A stretch of 64,000 nucleotides of DNA from an uncultured Collinsella sp. (GCA_902497025.1 CABVDJ010000001.1:158273-222272), one strand, 5' to 3'. Positions 1-7,203 are shown, counted from the stretch's first letter. Numbers and translations are program-made. The notes: generated by a model not told the origin, from the letters alone.

Positions 1-249
1 TACCTCGCACAGGTAACCGATGCATTCAAGGCCAACAGCGACGAAGAAGCCATTATTTACATGGTGAAAGACCTTCGAAAGCAGGTCATAGCCGATGGCA
101 TCGAGTCTGGGGCCTTGAAGGTCCGAAAGTACTTCGGCAAGCATGGCTTTTACTACATGGACGATCAAGGCAAGTGGCAGAACGCCAAGGCCATTGATTG
201 GAACATCGGCGAAACGAACCCCATCAGACCGGCAGAGCAAGCAGCCTAA
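1..249 (+). CDS. Hypothetical phage protein, 5'-truncated by the window edge
   Basis: The frame is open from base 1 to a TAA at 247-249, so the true start lies upstream of the window; an internal ATG at 61 is only a possible alternative. The visible 82 residues are soluble, with a basic stretch (KDLRKQV) and an aromatic segment (YFGKHGFYYMDD). I do not recognise the family. It is followed by a GC-rich hairpin and then the DUF2958 gene on the same strand, so it belongs to the rightward small-gene group of the integrated element. Confidence 0.55.
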   Translation, partial: YLAQVTDAFKANSDEEAIIYMVKDLRKQVIADGIESGALKVRKYFGKHGFYYMDDQGKWQNAKAIDWNIGETNPIRPAEQAA

Positions 250-257
250 AGCAAGCA

Positions 258-280
258 GGAGGCCCCGAGAAGGGGCCTCC
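258..280 (+). other. Intercistronic GC-rich hairpin
   Basis: GGAGGCCCC (258-266) and GGGGCCTCC (272-280) form a 9-bp stem with a 5-nt loop. No T-run follows, so it is not a classical terminator. Similar hairpins lie in the next gaps of the same operon, before the genes at 695 and 1408. An RNA-stability or processing role is inference. Confidence 0.5.
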
Positions 281-306
281 CACAACAACACACAGGAGAT
301 CATACC

Positions 307-642
307 ATGCAGAAGCTACTCACGAAAGAGCTTCAGAAGAAGCTCCCGCCGCTCTACTCGCAAGACGGCAAGAAGGCCGAGACCGTGGTTTACGGCCACT
401 GGTTCAGCTGCTTCAACGGCTGGGACTTCTACGCCACCGAGTACGACGAGGAGACCGGCGACATGTTCGGGTTCGTCTTCGGGGCAGTCCCCGAGATGGG
501 CTACTTCAACCTGGCAGAGCTTGAGGAGATCAACCGGAAATACGGCCTGAACTACTTCGAGCGCGAGACCAATTTCACACCCAAGAAGGTTACCGAGGTT
601 CCCAGGATAGCCGAGGCGTTCGGCTACCTCTGGGAAAAGTAA
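307..642 (+). CDS. DUF2958 domain protein
   Basis: A 111-residue protein whose whole length matches the DUF2958 pattern as I know it: an N-terminal LLTKELQKKLPPLY, a WDFYATEYD segment, a GFVFG segment, then a LAELEEI helix and a C-terminal F-x-PKK motif. The family is common on phages, plasmids and conjugative elements, often near antirestriction or transfer genes; its biochemical role is unknown. The ATG has a good GGAG ribosome site eight bases upstream. Hairpins flank the gene on both sides. Confidence 0.8.
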   Translation: MQKLLTKELQKKLPPLYSQDGKKAETVVYGHWFSCFNGWDFYATEYDEETGDMFGFVFGAVPEMGYFNLAELEEINRKYGLNYFERETNFTPKKVTEVPRIAEAFGYLWEK

Positions 643-654
643 CAGATCACTACC

Positions 655-676
655 GGGAGGGGCCTAGCCCCCTCCC
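655..676 (+). other. Intercistronic GC-rich hairpin
   Basis: GGGAGGGG (655-662) pairs with CCCCTCCC (669-676) around a 6-nt loop, directly before the AAGGAGG ribosome site of the next gene. It is the second of three such hairpins in this operon. Confidence 0.45.
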
Positions 677-694
677 ATTAAGGAGGGTTCGACC

Positions 695-1348
695 ATGGAA
701 CGAGAAAAGATCATCGAGAAGATCAAGAAGCTTCGCGAGCACAGCGTGGAGAACGGCTGCAACGAGGCCGAGGCCATCCAGTTCGCACTCAAGGCCCAGA
801 AGCTCATCGCGGACAACGACGTGGAGGAATGGGAGCTTGCCGACGAGGTGAAGCAGGTGACCGAGACCACCACCGGGTGGACGGCAAAGGCGTGGGCGCC
901 GAGCTTGGCGCAAGCCATCGCCGACAACTTCAGGTGCAAGGTGTACCAACGCAGGGTGACGGCCCGCAAATACGAGTTCGTGTTCGTTGGCTACAAGGCG
1001 GACAGCGAGGCGGCGGAGATCGTCTACGCGAACCTGCTCGAAACCTGCCACAGGCTGGCAAACGAGTATCAGGACTTCGCGTACACCGACCCCGACGCCT
1101 ACTCGAACTTCGTTATCGGCTTCATCGCCGGGGTGCGCGCCGAGCTTGAGAAGCAGTGATTCGAGCTGATGATCGTTTGCCCCAAGGAGGTTGAGGACTA
1201 CTTCGAGGGCCTGAGGCTTGGGCGATCCCATAGGCGAGGCTTCAAGGCATCCAACAACGACAGCATAAGCCGAGGCATGCAGCAGGGGCGCGACGCGGTG
1301 CGCAGCCGGCGCGTGGAGGCCCCGAGGGGCAACCTCCTCCCGGCATAG
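695..1348 (+). pseudogene. DUF2786 / DUF7168-type protein with an in-frame TGA
   Basis: The first part (695-1159) is 154 residues: an N-terminal DUF2786-like helical segment with the KAQKLIADND motif at about residues 33-42, then a DUF7168-like region. A TGA at 1157-1159 ends it. The same frame is open again directly after it: FELMIVCPKEVEDYFEGLRL and a tail with a G-x-x-x-G-R pattern, ending at TAG 1346-1348. From memory, family members usually continue with this kind of tail, so the TGA seems to split one gene. Alternatives are a truncated but functional protein plus a separate small ORF from ATG 1169, or stop readthrough. RBS is AAGGAGG. Confidence 0.6.
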
Positions 1349-1407
1349 CAGAACGACATGGGGACAGGGCTTCAGGCCTTGCCCCGATCTTTAGAAAGGG
1401 GCACACC

Positions 1408-1731
1408 ATGCAGGTAAAGGCAGGCGACATTTTCGAATGCGAGGGCAGTTTCTACCAGGCCATCAAGGCCACAGCGAAAACAGCCACGATCAGGCCCATA
1501 GAAAGCACCTTCGAGGGTTTGGCCGACGCCTACGGGTGGGAGCGCAAGTACATGCCCTTGCCGAACTGCTTCACCTATGACCCGATCATGGGCCACGAGG
1601 CGAGCGACAACGGGAAGCGCCTCAAGGTCAGGGACTACGGCAGGGCGAAGAACAGCCCCGAACTCGAATTATGCGGGTACCGGCTCACCCTATGGGACGG
1701 CACCCCGAGCATCTGCGACACCTACAACTAG
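1408..1731 (+). CDS. Hypothetical phage protein
   Basis: A 107-residue soluble protein with a beta-rich start (VKAGDIFECEGSFYQAIK), which suggests a small barrel-like or DUF-type fold. I do not recognise it. The ATG follows an AAAGGGG ribosome site. It sits between the DUF2786-type gene and a 71-residue Gly-rich ORF on the same strand. Confidence 0.6.
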   Translation: MQVKAGDIFECEGSFYQAIKATAKTATIRPIESTFEGLADAYGWERKYMPLPNCFTYDPIMGHEASDNGKRLKVRDYGRAKNSPELELCGYRLTLWDGTPSICDTYN

Positions 1732-1740
1732 GGGAAAACC

Positions 1741-1956
1741 ATGCGACGAAACTATACATGCATCATGCGGCACGGCGGCGGTTTCGGCGGGGGCTACGGC
1801 GGCACCTACGAAAGGGAGCACAGCTACCAATCGACCCACAGGGCAGGCAGCAAGGCTAACGAGGAAGACGCCCGCACGACATGGCGCAGGCTGCACGGCA
1901 ATGCAGGCTGGTGCGAGGTCGTGCCGGGAAGCGTGAGGCTTGAGAGCGAGGACTAG
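1741..1956 (+). CDS. Small Gly/Arg-rich hypothetical protein
   Basis: A 71-residue ORF with a Gly-rich run (GGGFGGGYGG) near the start and a charged C-terminal half. The ATG has AGGGG six bases upstream and lies nine bases after the previous stop, which supports translation as part of the rightward operon. No family is recognised. Confidence 0.5.
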   Translation: MRRNYTCIMRHGGGFGGGYGGTYEREHSYQSTHRAGSKANEEDARTTWRRLHGNAGWCEVVPGSVRLESED

Positions 1957-1958
1957 CC

Positions 1959-2072
1959 ATGAAAGACCGAGAGCCGAAGCAGTGGCACGAGCTTTTGCAG
2001 ATCATCAGCGAGGCCAAACGAGATCTAGAGAAGGTCATAGCAGACGAGAAGGCCACAGGGCAGCACAGATAA
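1959..2072 (+). CDS. Small charged hypothetical protein (37 aa)
   Basis: ATG at 1959 begins three bases after the previous stop and codes for a helical, charged 37-residue peptide (WHELLQIISEAKRDLEKV) ending at TAA 2070-2072, just before the hairpin at 2086. The reading frame and tight spacing support it; function is unknown. Confidence 0.45.
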   Translation: MKDREPKQWHELLQIISEAKRDLEKVIADEKATGQHR

Positions 2073-2085
2073 CAGCAGGCAGCAT

Positions 2086-2117
2086 AAAGCCCCCTAGAAT
2101 CGAATCTAGGGGGCTTT
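2086..2117. terminator. Bidirectional hairpin between convergent phage operons
   Basis: AAAGCCCCCTAGA (2086-2098) and TCTAGGGGGCTTT (2105-2117) form a perfect 13-bp stem with a 6-nt loop, with short T-runs built into both arms. It separates the rightward small genes from the end of the long leftward operon and can serve both. Confidence 0.8.
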
Positions 2118-2133
2118 ATCATGCCCTCAGTGG

Positions 2134-2262
2134 CTACACAAGCCCCCATATACCGGCAACCCAGCGAGCTAGCAACGAGCAAATGCCAATCATTGCGAGC
2201 GACACAGCCACGAGGCTACCGGCATACACCACGGCTGTTATGACCTTCTGCGCGCGGTTCAC
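2134..2262 (-). CDS. Small membrane protein (42 aa)
   Basis: A GTG start at 2262 overlaps the stop of the MazG-like gene (GTGA). The 42-residue product is one long hydrophobic segment (VYAGSLVAVSLAMIGICSLL) after a short basic N-terminus, so it is a predicted single-pass membrane peptide. It is the last gene of the leftward operon. One of three such mini-proteins around the MazG-like gene. Confidence 0.5.
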   Translation of the reverse strand: MNRAQKVITAVVYAGSLVAVSLAMIGICSLLARWVAGIWGLV

Positions 2263-2672
2263 TTCAGGCCCCCGATCTTGGCCTTGAGCTTGCCCAGAAC
2301 CCCATAGGGGCGAGGAAGCGGCACGAACACGAAGCGCTTGCAGCCCTCGCGCCCGCAGGCATCGGGATATGGCTTCAAGCCGGTTATGCGCCCGCGCTTA
2401 CGGTTTCTGTCCTCGCAGTCCATGAGGTGCAGGCGCATGTCGTCGCAGCCGCAGGCCTTCACGAGATTGGCAGTCGCCTGCACGACGTCGGCGCACTCCT
2501 CCATGAGGGACTGGCGGCATTCGGCCTTGGCCTCGGCGTCGCGGCACTCGTCCCATACCTGCCAGGCGTTGTACACCTCGGAAGCCTCCTCAAGCACCTT
2601 CAAGGCCTGAGCCTTGTCGGGCGTGACGCCGTCGAACGTGGCGACGCTTCCCATAATCACGCAATCTTGCAT
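2259..2672 (-). CDS. MazG-like all-alpha NTP pyrophosphohydrolase
   Basis: A 137-residue protein. The segment KALKVLEEASEVYNAWQ, followed by LMEECADVVQATANLV, fits the MazG/all-alpha NTP-pyrophosphohydrolase pattern in which paired E-x-x-E and E-x-x-D motifs bind Mg. Phage versions are thought to clean or alter nucleotide pools, including alarmones. I chose the ATG at 2672 because GGAG lies six bases upstream; a TTG four codons earlier has no ribosome site. The C-terminal 40 residues are basic with a Cys pair and are not part of the core fold. Confidence 0.7.
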   Translation of the reverse strand: MQDCVIMGSVATFDGVTPDKAQALKVLEEASEVYNAWQVWDECRDAEAKAECRQSLMEECADVVQATANLVKACGCDDMRLHLMDCEDRNRKRGRITGLKPYPDACGREGCKRFVFVPLPRPYGVLGKLKAKIGGLK

Positions 2673-2673
2673 A

Positions 2674-2784
2674 TCAAACTCCAATCATCCAGCGCGCGAG
2701 CGATGAAGCCGCCCACACGGCAAAAGCATCAATAATCAGGGCCACGGCGAGGAACGCCAGGCAGCCCCAGTTCACGTTTCTCAA
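2674..2784 (-). CDS. Small membrane protein (36 aa)
   Basis: A TTG start at 2784 with AGGGG upstream gives a 36-residue peptide with one hydrophobic span (CLAFLAVALIIDAFAVWAA). Its TGA stop overlaps the ATG of the MazG-like gene. Identification rests on the frame, the overlap and the membrane span only. Confidence 0.45.
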   Translation of the reverse strand: MRNVNWGCLAFLAVALIIDAFAVWAASSLARWMIGV

Positions 2785-2793
2785 GCGTTTCCC

Positions 2794-2922
2794 CTAACCG
2801 CAGGCGAACAGGGCAAGCAGGATCAGACCTGCCGCGAGCGTCCGAACAACCCAGGCCTCAAGCGCCAGGATTCCGAGCAGCAGCGCCACACCGGAGGCGG
2901 CTAGCCATCGCATCGTTCGCAC
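2794..2922 (-). CDS. Small membrane protein (42 aa)
   Basis: A GTG at 2922 follows AGGAGG by four bases; an in-frame ATG at 2913 is the alternative. The product has two hydrophobic stretches (GVALLLGILAL and LAAGLILLALFA) and may form a hairpin in the membrane. It overlaps the end of the upstream Cys-rich gene. Function unknown. Confidence 0.45.
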   Translation of the reverse strand: MRTMRWLAASGVALLLGILALEAWVVRTLAAGLILLALFACG

Positions 2923-3191
2923 GTGTCCTCCTGCATGTCCTTGTAATGCTCGACGATCCAGTCACGCGCCCAGCAGGCGGCCTCCCATGCCGGAAGCGGG
3001 CGCTTGCCCGCCTCCTCGTCGAACGCCTCCTCGAACTCGAACTCGCAGATGCCGTAATCGCAGCAGCCTTCCAGCAGATGCGAGCAGTCCCCGCAGGTTT
3101 TCGGCTCCTCACGATTCCACGGCGCGTTCGGGTCTCCCTCGAAGCACCCCGGCGGGAGGTTCCAGCCACTAGGCGGCTCGTAGCCAACCAT
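2901..3191 (-). CDS. Cys-rich acidic hypothetical phage protein
   Basis: A 96-residue protein with about eight cysteines, including CGDC and a terminal CERC, so zinc binding is likely. The centre is strongly acidic (EFEFEEAFDEEAG). ATG 3191 overlaps the end of the upstream 59-residue gene. Family not recognised. Confidence 0.6.
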   Translation of the reverse strand: MVGYEPPSGWNLPPGCFEGDPNAPWNREEPKTCGDCSHLLEGCCDYGICEFEFEEAFDEEAGKRPLPAWEAACWARDWIVEHYKDMQEDTCERCDG

Positions 3192-3192
3192 C

Positions 3193-3372
3193 TCACCACA
3201 CCCTCTCGAACCGGTTTTGGTCGAGCCACCAGCTCGGGCAGTGCTTCAGGCCTTGCCAAAAGCGGTAGTACGTCCAATCCTTCTGGCGGTCAGCATGGGC
3301 GCAGCCGTAGAACCTTCCGTAAAGACACGTCGAGCAGTTTTCTGGAACGTTATTCCTCTCTATCACCAGCAT
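3193..3372 (-). CDS. Small aromatic/Cys hypothetical protein (59 aa)
   Basis: A 59-residue ORF between two well-supported genes, starting just after the stop of the upstream gene and overlapping the next start. It contains NCSTC and YGCAH, a possible metal site, and many Trp/Tyr residues near the end. The ribosome site is weak, so the exact start is uncertain. Confidence 0.45.
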   Translation of the reverse strand: MLVIERNNVPENCSTCLYGRFYGCAHADRQKDWTYYRFWQGLKHCPSWWLDQNRFERVW

Positions 3373-3374
3373 CG

Positions 3375-3731
3375 TCAGTCACCGTCCCAAACGCCGTCGG
3401 GGCGGATACGCGCCATCGCGGCCAGCTGCAATAGGGGGCGCTTGGCGTTGCCCTCGGTGGCTTCCCAGTAATCTTCGGAAACCTCATCGGACAGCTTGGC
3501 CGCAGCCGCTTCGAGCACGGGGATGGACTCCGCGCCGGTCATGCCGTAGATGGTTCTAATGCCCTCGTCCCCGAGAACGCGGTAGTAGTGCTTTCCGTAG
3601 TTGTAGGTGACGTTCATCCAAAGCTCGGTCGTGCCGCCCATGGCATAGGTGCCGCCGCGCATGTCGTGCGGCACGTCGGTCTTCAGCGTCTCGTGCGTAA
3701 CGGGGTCGCACAAGCGGATGTCGTAGCTCAT
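3375..3731 (-). CDS. Conserved phage hypothetical protein
   Basis: A 118-residue protein beginning SYDIRLCDPVT, with HDMRGGTYAMGGT and YGMTGAESIPVLE segments. I recall this pattern from many phage and prophage genomes as an uncharacterised conserved protein. GAGGAGG precedes the ATG, which overlaps the upstream stop by four bases. No catalytic motif is evident. Confidence 0.65.
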   Translation of the reverse strand: MSYDIRLCDPVTHETLKTDVPHDMRGGTYAMGGTTELWMNVTYNYGKHYYRVLGDEGIRTIYGMTGAESIPVLEAAAAKLSDEVSEDYWEATEGNAKRPLLQLAAMARIRPDGVWDGD

Positions 3732-3961
3732 TGCGCCTCCTCCCAGTAATCGCAGTGGTTGTTGTCTCCTGTCACGAAGTGCTTGCCGTCATGGTTGCAG
3801 TAGCAGCGCGTGCCGGTCGTGCTGCCCGCCTCGTTGCCGTCTACGTCGAAGCGGACGATTGGCACAACGTCGTGCTCGTGGCGGGCGCAGTTCTCGCAGC
3901 GGTGCGCGGGCGGCTTCCACTCGTCGTGTATGTCGGGGTTGAACACGTATTGATCGGTCAT
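3728..3961 (-). CDS. Small Cys/His-rich hypothetical protein
   Basis: A 77-residue ORF with CENCARHEHD and CYCNHDGKH segments, a layout that suggests one zinc-binding site. The ATG has a GAGGAGG ribosome site inside the end of the upstream gene and overlaps its stop by four bases. Function unknown. Confidence 0.55.
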   Translation of the reverse strand: MTDQYVFNPDIHDEWKPPAHRCENCARHEHDVVPIVRFDVDGNEAGSTTGTRCYCNHDGKHFVTGDNNHCDYWEEAQ

Positions 3962-4380
3962 TTATCCTCCTCGTCGGCTCGTTTCCAGTAATGACCTCCG
4001 GCCTTGCATCCCGTTCTGACGGCCCTCACGATGTTCGAGCTGCCGCAATACCCGTATGTCGCGAGCGCCGCCGCGCCAGCCGACTCGAATCGCACGCCAT
4101 CGTCGCGGACAACGGCGCCCACCGGGCCAGCAATCTGGGCAACGGGGATCTTCTGACGCTCTTTGGCAATCAATAAAGCTCGCTTCATTCGCTGCCTTGG
4201 AATCTTGATCCCTGCCTTCTTGGCACAGCCCGCGTGATAGCCGGTTTTCGAGAGTGTGTACCCGCCACACAGAGGGCAGACGGTCGCATAGCCGCAGCGG
4301 GCGCGGGATTCCCACCATTGGCGGTTTCGCCTCTCGCGCAGCTCGCTTTCGGTAAACCGCTTCGTCCTGCCTCTAGCCAT
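3958..4380 (-). CDS. Zinc-finger protein with NUMOD1-like C-terminus
   Basis: A 140-residue basic protein. A CPLCGGY...HAGC motif at about residues 35-51 looks like a zinc finger. The C-terminal 50 residues (V-x-x-DDGVRFESAGAAA, SSNIVRAVRTG, GGHYWKRA) follow the NUMOD1-type pattern, a DNA-binding helix module usually attached to homing endonucleases. No HNH or GIY-YIG nuclease domain is present here, so it may be a free-standing DNA-binding protein. It overlaps its neighbours by a few bases. Confidence 0.55.
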   Translation of the reverse strand: MARGRTKRFTESELRERRNRQWWESRARCGYATVCPLCGGYTLSKTGYHAGCAKKAGIKIPRQRMKRALLIAKERQKIPVAQIAGPVGAVVRDDGVRFESAGAAALATYGYCGSSNIVRAVRTGCKAGGHYWKRADEEDK

Positions 4381-5005
4381 TCTTGGCGACCTTCGCGCCG
4401 CAATCTGGGCAATACGTCGCGCTGCTCATGCATAGGTAGTCGCATCCGCATTTTGCGCAACACGTGCGGCCGTCTTCATCGAAAACAAGGTGCGTGGTCG
4501 CGCGGTCGATAAGGCCGGTCAGCTTGCCTATGCGCTCAATAGCTTGCTCTGGCGTGTGGCCGTCCCACTCTGGCGCTCGGTCAAGCTCCTTGCAGCGGAA
4601 CATACCCCAGTACGGATCGATGTCGTAGTGATAGGTGGCCTGGCCGTCTGGCGTGTCGATGCCGACGATGAACATGCCGCCATACATGGTGCCGTCGCTG
4701 TGCGCCTTCGCTTTCCATGCCTTGTCGGGAAACGCCGAAACGACGACGGAAAATAGCACGGCTCGGTGGTGGTATAGCTCGTCAAAGGTGTGATAGCCGT
4801 CGGACGTGCTTCCGTTGATGGGGTTCGGCCTGATGAGTCCCGCCAGGCGCGTGAACAAGGAGCGCGGATCGGGGAAATCTTCATAGTTGCATGCCACAGA
4901 CTGAAGGCGTGCCCACCATTCGGATAGAGACGAGCCGTCGAGGTAGACTGCATCGTGTTCAAGCTGGTCGGCAACGCTGTTGCGCGTCGCGTCGTCAATC
5001 ATCAT
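4373..5005 (-). CDS. Hypothetical phage protein with C-terminal zinc ribbon
   Basis: 210 residues from the second of the paired candidate frames: I chose ATG 5005 because AAGGTG lies upstream and the frame before it overlaps other genes. The body has a W-rich segment and a YHYDIDPYWGMF segment; the C-terminus carries CCAKCGCDYLC and CPDCG, a typical zinc ribbon. Family not recognised. Confidence 0.6.
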   Translation of the reverse strand: MMIDDATRNSVADQLEHDAVYLDGSSLSEWWARLQSVACNYEDFPDPRSLFTRLAGLIRPNPINGSTSDGYHTFDELYHHRAVLFSVVVSAFPDKAWKAKAHSDGTMYGGMFIVGIDTPDGQATYHYDIDPYWGMFRCKELDRAPEWDGHTPEQAIERIGKLTGLIDRATTHLVFDEDGRTCCAKCGCDYLCMSSATYCPDCGAKVAKNG

Positions 5006-5220
5006 CGGCACCTTCCTATGCTTTTCAGGTACAGGTTGTTGCGGCGCGATCGCGCTAGCGCGCGGCGATAGCGGCGCTGCCACATCGGGTCGAGCCGCTT
5101 CGCCAGCTTGCGTATCGCCTTCGCCGCTTGGCGGAACGCCCGCGCGAAGCACTCGGCCAACGCCTTCACGGCATCCACCGTCATGCGGGCTGCCTCGGCG
5201 AAGAACTCGCTACTCCTCAT
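5002..5220 (-). CDS. Small basic helical hypothetical protein (72 aa)
   Basis: ATG 5220 has a strong GGAGGTG ribosome site and overlaps the end of the DUF4406 gene. The product is Ala/Arg-rich and helical (AKAIRKLAKRLDPMWQRRYRRAL), suggesting nucleic-acid binding. Function unknown. Confidence 0.55.
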   Translation of the reverse strand: MRSSEFFAEAARMTVDAVKALAECFARAFRQAAKAIRKLAKRLDPMWQRRYRRALARSRRNNLYLKSIGRCR

Positions 5221-5578
5221 AAAGCACCTCCAACCCGTATGCGGTGGCGGCGTCGTGTTCGATCTTGCAGCCTCGGGCGTCTTCCCAGCCCTTGCAGAAG
5301 TAGGCCGCATGGCAAAGGCTCATGTTCTCAAGCGACTTCGCGAGGAAGCACAGCGGAACCTGCACCACGCCGCGCTCCTTCATGGCCTCGTCGCTGTACC
5401 ACTCGTCGGTGAATAGAGTGTTCACGACCTCGTAGCCCATCTGGCGCAGCTTCGCCACGGCGAGGTCGCGCGTGGCCACGATCTCCTCGTCTGTCTTGCC
5501 GGCCATCGGCTGCGAGATCATGGCCTTCTTCACGGTTGCGGCTTCCTTGGCGGTCTCGGTTTTCTTCTCGTCGGTCAT
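5210..5578 (-). CDS. DUF4406 protein (deoxyribosyltransferase-like fold)
   Basis: 122 residues. MISQPMAGKTDEEI near residue 20, followed by a MGYEVVNTLF strand and a C-terminal CKGWEDARGCKIEHDAA segment, is the DUF4406 pattern. The family resembles nucleoside 2-deoxyribosyltransferases and is frequent in phages; a role in nucleotide metabolism is inference. The chosen ATG 5578 overlaps the upstream stop (TGATG) and has AGGAAA in front. Confidence 0.75.
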   Translation of the reverse strand: MTDEKKTETAKEAATVKKAMISQPMAGKTDEEIVATRDLAVAKLRQMGYEVVNTLFTDEWYSDEAMKERGVVQVPLCFLAKSLENMSLCHAAYFCKGWEDARGCKIEHDAATAYGLEVLYEE

Positions 5579-5805
5579 CAGATTTCCTTTCCTATCAGCT
5601 TCCACAGGTCGAGGAGCGTTCTCCTGCACCTGCGTATGTCGTTCTGTATCTGGGTCTTGCCCTGCCCGTCTTCCAGGCCGTAGCCGAGGCTGCCGTAGGT
5701 GTGCAGGCACGACTCGCTAGCCTCTCGGGCCTCGATGTTGTCGCACAACTCGTCAACCATCAGGCGCAGCAGTTGCGCTTTCCGCAACACCTTGGCGTTA
5801 GCCAT
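5578..5805 (-). CDS. Small hypothetical protein (75 aa)
   Basis: A helical 75-residue protein from ATG 5805, which overlaps the last codons of the HExxH gene. The residues before this ATG in the longer frame have low-complexity Arg/Pro composition typical of an out-of-frame shadow. Family unknown. Confidence 0.55.
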   Translation of the reverse strand: MANAKVLRKAQLLRLMVDELCDNIEAREASESCLHTYGSLGYGLEDGQGKTQIQNDIRRCRRTLLDLWKLIGKEI

Positions 5806-6148
5806 CGCTGCGGCCCTCGCAGGCGATGATGATTCCCGCCGTGATGGACTGCACCATGTAGGCCAGCTCCTCGGCGGCGGGCGTGTCCTCCCCAATGCTG
5901 GCAAGCATGTCGCACGCCGCATGCGTCGCCTCGTGGGCGGCGAGCGCGTACAGGTCCGGGGCCTTCACCTTGCGGCTGATCCAGATCACGCACCCCTTGC
6001 CAGGGATGCAGCTGGTGAGGCCGTCCTTGCCCTTGGTGTCTCCCGGCTCTTCGCCCATCCTGCGCACGGCCTCGCGGTACTCTCGCTTGCTGGTGGTGAC
6101 CCAAAGCGGGTCGAACGGCATAATCAGCGGCTCAATCTCGGTTGCCAT
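5798..6148 (-). CDS. Phage protein with HExxH metallopeptidase-like motif
   Basis: 116 residues from ATG 6148, which follows GGAGGAACG. The centre contains AAHEATHAACD, an HExxH motif on a predicted helix, then EELAYMVQ, where the glutamate could be a third zinc ligand. Similar short phage proteins exist; peptidase activity is unproven. It overlaps the genes on either side. Confidence 0.6.
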   Translation of the reverse strand: MATEIEPLIMPFDPLWVTTSKREYREAVRRMGEEPGDTKGKDGLTSCIPGKGCVIWISRKVKAPDLYALAAHEATHAACDMLASIGEDTPAAEELAYMVQSITAGIIIACEGRSDG

Positions 6149-6371
6149 CGCGTTCCTCCTCACAGCCCAACTCCACGCAACCGTGGAACCGGCCCCGCAG
6201 GTCGAGCACGGTTCCGTCTTCCAGCAGTGCGAAGCACTGGTAGCTGTCGTCGGTCAGGGCCTCGACGATGGAAAGCGCCTCTTCCTCGGTGCCCGTGGTG
6301 GCGATTTCGATGCCCTGCCGGTATGCGCTTGCGTAGCTCTGGCAGAGCGAGCGCTCGTAGATGCGTATCAT
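6132..6371 (-). CDS. Small hypothetical phage protein (79 aa)
   Basis: 79 residues ending in an acidic tail. It overlaps the HExxH gene by 17 bases and the upstream coiled-coil gene by four. No family recognised. Confidence 0.55.
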   Translation of the reverse strand: MIRIYERSLCQSYASAYRQGIEIATTGTEEEALSIVEALTDDSYQCFALLEDGTVLDLRGRFHGCVELGCEEERDGNRD

Positions 6372-6745
6372 TCGCGCGCCTCGGCAGCCTGCTTGTCGTA
6401 CTTCGCGCGAAGCTCAGGTTCGAACTCCTTGATGAACGCAAGCACGCTGATGCCCTCGGGCAGGTAGTACTTGCACACATTCTCAAGGCACCAGTCCTCG
6501 AACGTCTCGCCGTCGGTCACCTCGCACGCGTATCCCGTGCAGTGGCTCATGAGCGCATCGCGCCCGGCCTTGCGGATGGCCTGCTGCATCGCGGAGCCGT
6601 GCGCCGCCTCGATGGCATCAATCTGTCCGGCCAGCTCGTCGATGCGCTCGTCTCGGTGCTTCAGCTCGCGGCTGAGCATGTCGTTCTCGTCCTGCTGGTC
6701 GAACAGCTGCGCGAGCACGTACTGCTCGCAAGTCTTGATTTCCAT
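6368..6745 (-). CDS. Coiled-coil hypothetical phage protein
   Basis: 125 residues from ATG 6745; AAGGGA precedes it. A heptad-rich coiled coil (DENDMLSRELKHRDERIDEL) covers about residues 17-55. The C-terminal part includes a CLENVCKYYLP segment. Family unknown. Confidence 0.6.
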   Translation of the reverse strand: MEIKTCEQYVLAQLFDQQDENDMLSRELKHRDERIDELAGQIDAIEAAHGSAMQQAIRKAGRDALMSHCTGYACEVTDGETFEDWCLENVCKYYLPEGISVLAFIKEFEPELRAKYDKQAAEARE

Positions 6746-6747
6746 GG

Positions 6748-7203
6748 TTATTTCCCTTCTCGGATCATTTCGTTTCCGTGTTCGTCGGTTATCGTCCAAT
6801 AGCCGTACTCGTACAGCCCCGGGTGGTGCGGCTCGTAGACTTCCAGCAGTTGGCCCGTCCACCAGGCCTCCTCGTACACCTTGGAGCGCCAGCGCCACTC
6901 GGCCCTGAGGCCCGCGCCGCCGTGGAACTGGTTGTGGCACCCGGTCGTGCCGCTGCCGCACAGGGCGAACAGCGGGCTTCGCAGGCTCCACGTGCCGTTC
7001 GGCGTGACAAGCTCGAACTCAAGCCCCCAGCTTCGGTGCGCCACGTGGTGGCAGCTCTGTGCGCGCCTGCCGCAGACGCAGCAGCGGTCTTGCAGAAGCT
7101 CGTACGACCGCTTGCCCGTGTAGCGCGCCCCGAGGTGTGGCTTTCCGTAAAGCTCGGCGCGCTCCTTCGGCCAGCCGCGCAGCTGGCTTGCCTGCAGGAT
7201 CAT
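6748..7203 (-). CDS. HNH-like zinc-binding phage protein
   Basis: 151 residues. CCVCGRRAQSCHHVAHRS at about residues 41-58 and LCGSGTTGCHNQFH at about 81-94 give two Cys pairs and a His-His, the layout of an HNH/His-Me finger recombination-associated protein. It lies between the helicase loader and small unknown genes, so a nuclease role in replication or recombination is plausible. ATG 7203 has AGGAGG and overlaps the loader gene's stop. Confidence 0.6.
   Translation of the reverse strand: MILQASQLRGWPKERAELYGKPHLGARYTGKRSYELLQDRCCVCGRRAQSCHHVAHRSWGLEFELVTPNGTWSLRSPLFALCGSGTTGCHNQFHGGAGLRAEWRWRSKVYEEAWWTGQLLEVYEPHHPGLYEYGYWTITDEHGNEMIREGK

Noticed and set aside
1157..1348. Recoding of TGA as an amino acid throughout the phage.
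   Set aside because: Several other phage genes, including the recombinase and the MazG-like gene, end at TGA in tight overlaps, so TGA works as a stop here.
5699..6802. A 367-codon open frame on the plus strand across the phage operon.
   Set aside because: It runs opposite several small overlapping genes that each have ribosome sites and known-type motifs; its composition is Arg/Pro/Ala shadow-like.
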